From NCBI GenBank assembly GCA_030152125.1, contig JASLIR010000150.1, positions 1 through 6,057 of the forward strand: a stretch of DNA of 6,057 nucleotides, read 5' to 3'. A model generated the notes under the pieces. It did not search any database and was not told where the DNA came from. It saw nothing but the letters and a program-made list of their open reading frames with translations. This document shows positions 4,797-6,057 of the stretch, piece after piece. Origin of the DNA: Alkanindiges sp. GTDB lineage: Bacteria; Pseudomonadota; Gammaproteobacteria; Pseudomonadales; Moraxellaceae. Within the stretch, counting starts at the first letter, position 1; the number at the start of each line of letters is the position of its first letter. A program made the position numbers and the translations under genes.

Positions 4797-5699
4797 TCAT
4801 AAACCTGTTACCGGCAACCCTAATTGCTGGTGAACCGGAGAGATTTGCAGGCTGTTACAGAAGTAAGCAGTGCATGGTGCATTGTTAATTATTTTTGCTT
4901 TGTCTTCAAGTGCTTGAAGCTGCAAAAATACACAAGCGCCGGTTCCGGTCAGTTTTGCTGCACCAAACTGGGCTAAATAGGCCAGTGCCTGGGCAACTTC
5001 CGGGTATAATTTTGTGGCCACTGGCTCAAAATTATTTCCGAATTCAGCAGGGTTGCGCTGATAGGCCGCAAATGTAGTTTCAGTTGCGTTTCTTGTCAAT
5101 GATTCTTGTGAAAAAAGTTTCTTAGTGCTGATAAAACAGTCAGGTTTGAGCACAATATAGGCAGCGTTGGCTAATTTGACCGCAGTCAGGCGCTCACCCA
5201 CGCCTTCCGCCCAGGCGTTCTGGCCAAACACAAAAATGGGCACATCTGCACCCAACTGGCGGCCCAGTTCAGCCAGTTGCTGCAAATTTAAGCCGGTAGC
5301 CCATAAATGATTCAGCGCCAGCAGGGTAGTGGCTGCATTGGAGGAGCCACCACCCAGCCCGGCACCCATGGGAATATGCTTGTCGATGTGGATATGGCAG
5401 CCACCGCTATAGCGTGTGTGCTGCTTAAGCAGCTGCGCGGCCTTATACACAATATTGTCTTGCGGGTTCACCTGATCAATCTGGCTGACCACAATATCGT
5501 CATGCGCACTATCAAAGCTTAAATAATCATACAGGTCAATCAGCTGGAAAATGGTTTGCAGGTTATGGTAACCATCATCACGCTTGCCGGTAATGTGCAG
5601 AAACAGGTTTAGCTTGGCTGGTGATGCCAGCGTCAGTGAGGATGTTTCTGGCCTGGCTGCTATTTGTGGGCTAGTTTCTGGTGGTGTGGTCTCGTTCAT
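4797..5699 (-). CDS. ispE: 4-diphosphocytidyl-2-C-methyl-D-erythritol kinase
   Basis: Phosphorylates CDP-methylerythritol with ATP in the MEP pathway to isopentenyl diphosphate; cytoplasmic GHMP kinase. The 300-residue product contains ASPAKLNLFLHI (25-36) with the conserved substrate-side Lys29, GYHNLQTIFQLID (43-55), the glycine-rich ATP loop PMGAGLGGGSSNAA (110-123), GADVPIFVFG (150-159) with the probable catalytic Asp152, and the C-terminal LTGTGACVF (250-258). The start ATG at 5699 overlaps the lolB stop as ATGA, so translation is probably coupled; no good separate ribosome site is visible. The kinase domain begins near residue 22, so the N-terminus is about 19 residues longer than in E. 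coli. This tail is rich in Thr, Pro, Glu and Ser, and no alternative start lies in it. tRNA-Gln follows after 21 bases. Confidence 0.97.
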   Translation of the reverse strand: MNETTPPETSPQIAARPETSSLTLASPAKLNLFLHITGKRDDGYHNLQTIFQLIDLYDYLSFDSAHDDIVVSQIDQVNPQDNIVYKAAQLLKQHTRYSGGCHIHIDKHIPMGAGLGGGSSNAATTLLALNHLWATGLNLQQLAELGRQLGADVPIFVFGQNAWAEGVGERLTAVKLANAAYIVLKPDCFISTKKLFSQESLTRNATETTFAAYQRNPAEFGNNFEPVATKLYPEVAQALAYLAQFGAAKLTGTGACVFLQLQALEDKAKIINNAPCTAYFCNSLQISPVHQQLGLPVTGL

Positions 5700-6057
5700 C
5701 GCTGTGCCGCATCCGTACGGGTTTGCACAGTCAGGGTAACGCGATTTTCAGCGCTTTTGTTGCTGGCATCTACAGTGGGCTGGCTCATCACCAGTTTTTG
5801 TGGCAGTTTTTCTTTCTCATTATAGCTAAACAGCACATGCCAGCCGCCTTCGTCCAGAATGGACAGGCGGTTGTCGGCATCGTACTGTGCCGGCGCACTG
5901 GCCTCTGCGGGCTTGGCTTCAATCCAGTAGGCCAGGTAGGAAATCGGGGTTTGCCAGCCGGTGGCACGTTCCAGCAGTTCTTCCGGTGTTTCGGCCTGAA
6001 TCAGCCCGGTTTTGGAGCTGGTCAGGCTAACCTGCCCCGGCACACCTTCAATATAGG
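5696..6057 (-). CDS. lolB: Outer-membrane lipoprotein receptor LolB (C-terminal part, 5' end outside window)
   Basis: LolB is itself an outer-membrane lipoprotein that takes lipoproteins from the periplasmic carrier LolA and inserts them into the outer membrane. Only the last 119 residues lie in the window. They read YIEGVPGQVSLTSSK, then ETPEELLERATGWQTPISYL followed by AYWIEAKP, a GWHVLFSY strand, LPQKLVMSQP and an LTVQTRTD end. These match the C-terminal half of the LolB half-barrel, including the typical GWQ-P-SYL-YWI stretch. The coding frame continues past the window edge, so the GTG at 6043 is an internal valine, not a start. The stop codon overlaps the ispE start by four bases, the usual lolB-ispE arrangement. 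The lipoprotein signal and lipobox cannot be seen here. Confidence 0.9.
   Translation of the reverse strand, partial: YIEGVPGQVSLTSSKTGLIQAETPEELLERATGWQTPISYLAYWIEAKPAEASAPAQYDADNRLSILDEGGWHVLFSYNEKEKLPQKLVMSQPTVDASNKSAENRVTLTVQTRTDAAQR

Noticed and set aside
6041..6043. GTG as the start of a short 115-residue gene
   Set aside because: The frame continues upstream as YIEG before VPGQVSLTSS, matching LolB, so this is an internal valine.
1..6057. A CRISPR array, toxin-antitoxin pair, prophage or defence system
   Set aside because: No regular spaced repeats, integrase, transposase or paired small genes are visible on either strand; the block is mainly housekeeping.

Overview
The window looks like the chromosome of a gammaproteobacterium. 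From memory of the families, Prs, PanD and L25 read closest to Acinetobacter and other Moraxellaceae; no search was run, so this placement is inference. Most of the window is a conserved housekeeping block read on the minus strand. The left end is a short accessory patch.

Minus-strand block, in order of transcription (right to left): the C-terminal part of lolB (outer-membrane lipoprotein receptor), ispE (isoprenoid precursor kinase, overlapping lolB by 4 bases), two identical tRNA-Gln(UUG) genes, prs (PRPP synthase), rplY (L25/CTC 5S rRNA-binding protein) and pth (peptidyl-tRNA hydrolase). The lolB-ispE-tRNA-prs-rplY-pth order is typical of gammaproteobacteria. The second tRNA-Gln has a near-consensus sigma70 promoter with an A/T-rich upstream region and a GC-rich discriminator, which probably also feeds prs. 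The prs-rplY gap holds a cloverleaf-like palindromic repeat, a second long hairpin, and an intrinsic terminator that ends only 21 bases before the rplY start codon.

Left of pth is a gene-free stretch of about 400 bases with palindromes and candidate promoter or leader elements. Then comes panD (aspartate 1-decarboxylase, minus strand). A bidirectional terminator separates panD from a decayed plus-strand fragment of a GlxA-type AraC regulator. The left edge carries the N-terminal part of a secreted protein with an HEHDWE motif, on the minus strand.

Functionally the window joins envelope lipoprotein sorting (LolB), isoprenoid synthesis (IspE), nucleotide precursor supply (Prs), translation (tRNA-Gln, L25, Pth) and pantothenate/CoA supply (PanD). 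I found no evidence for a novel multi-gene system. The most interesting features are non-coding: the rplY leader terminator, the palindromic repeat block, the palindrome-bearing promoter candidate upstream of panD, and the AraC gene fossil.
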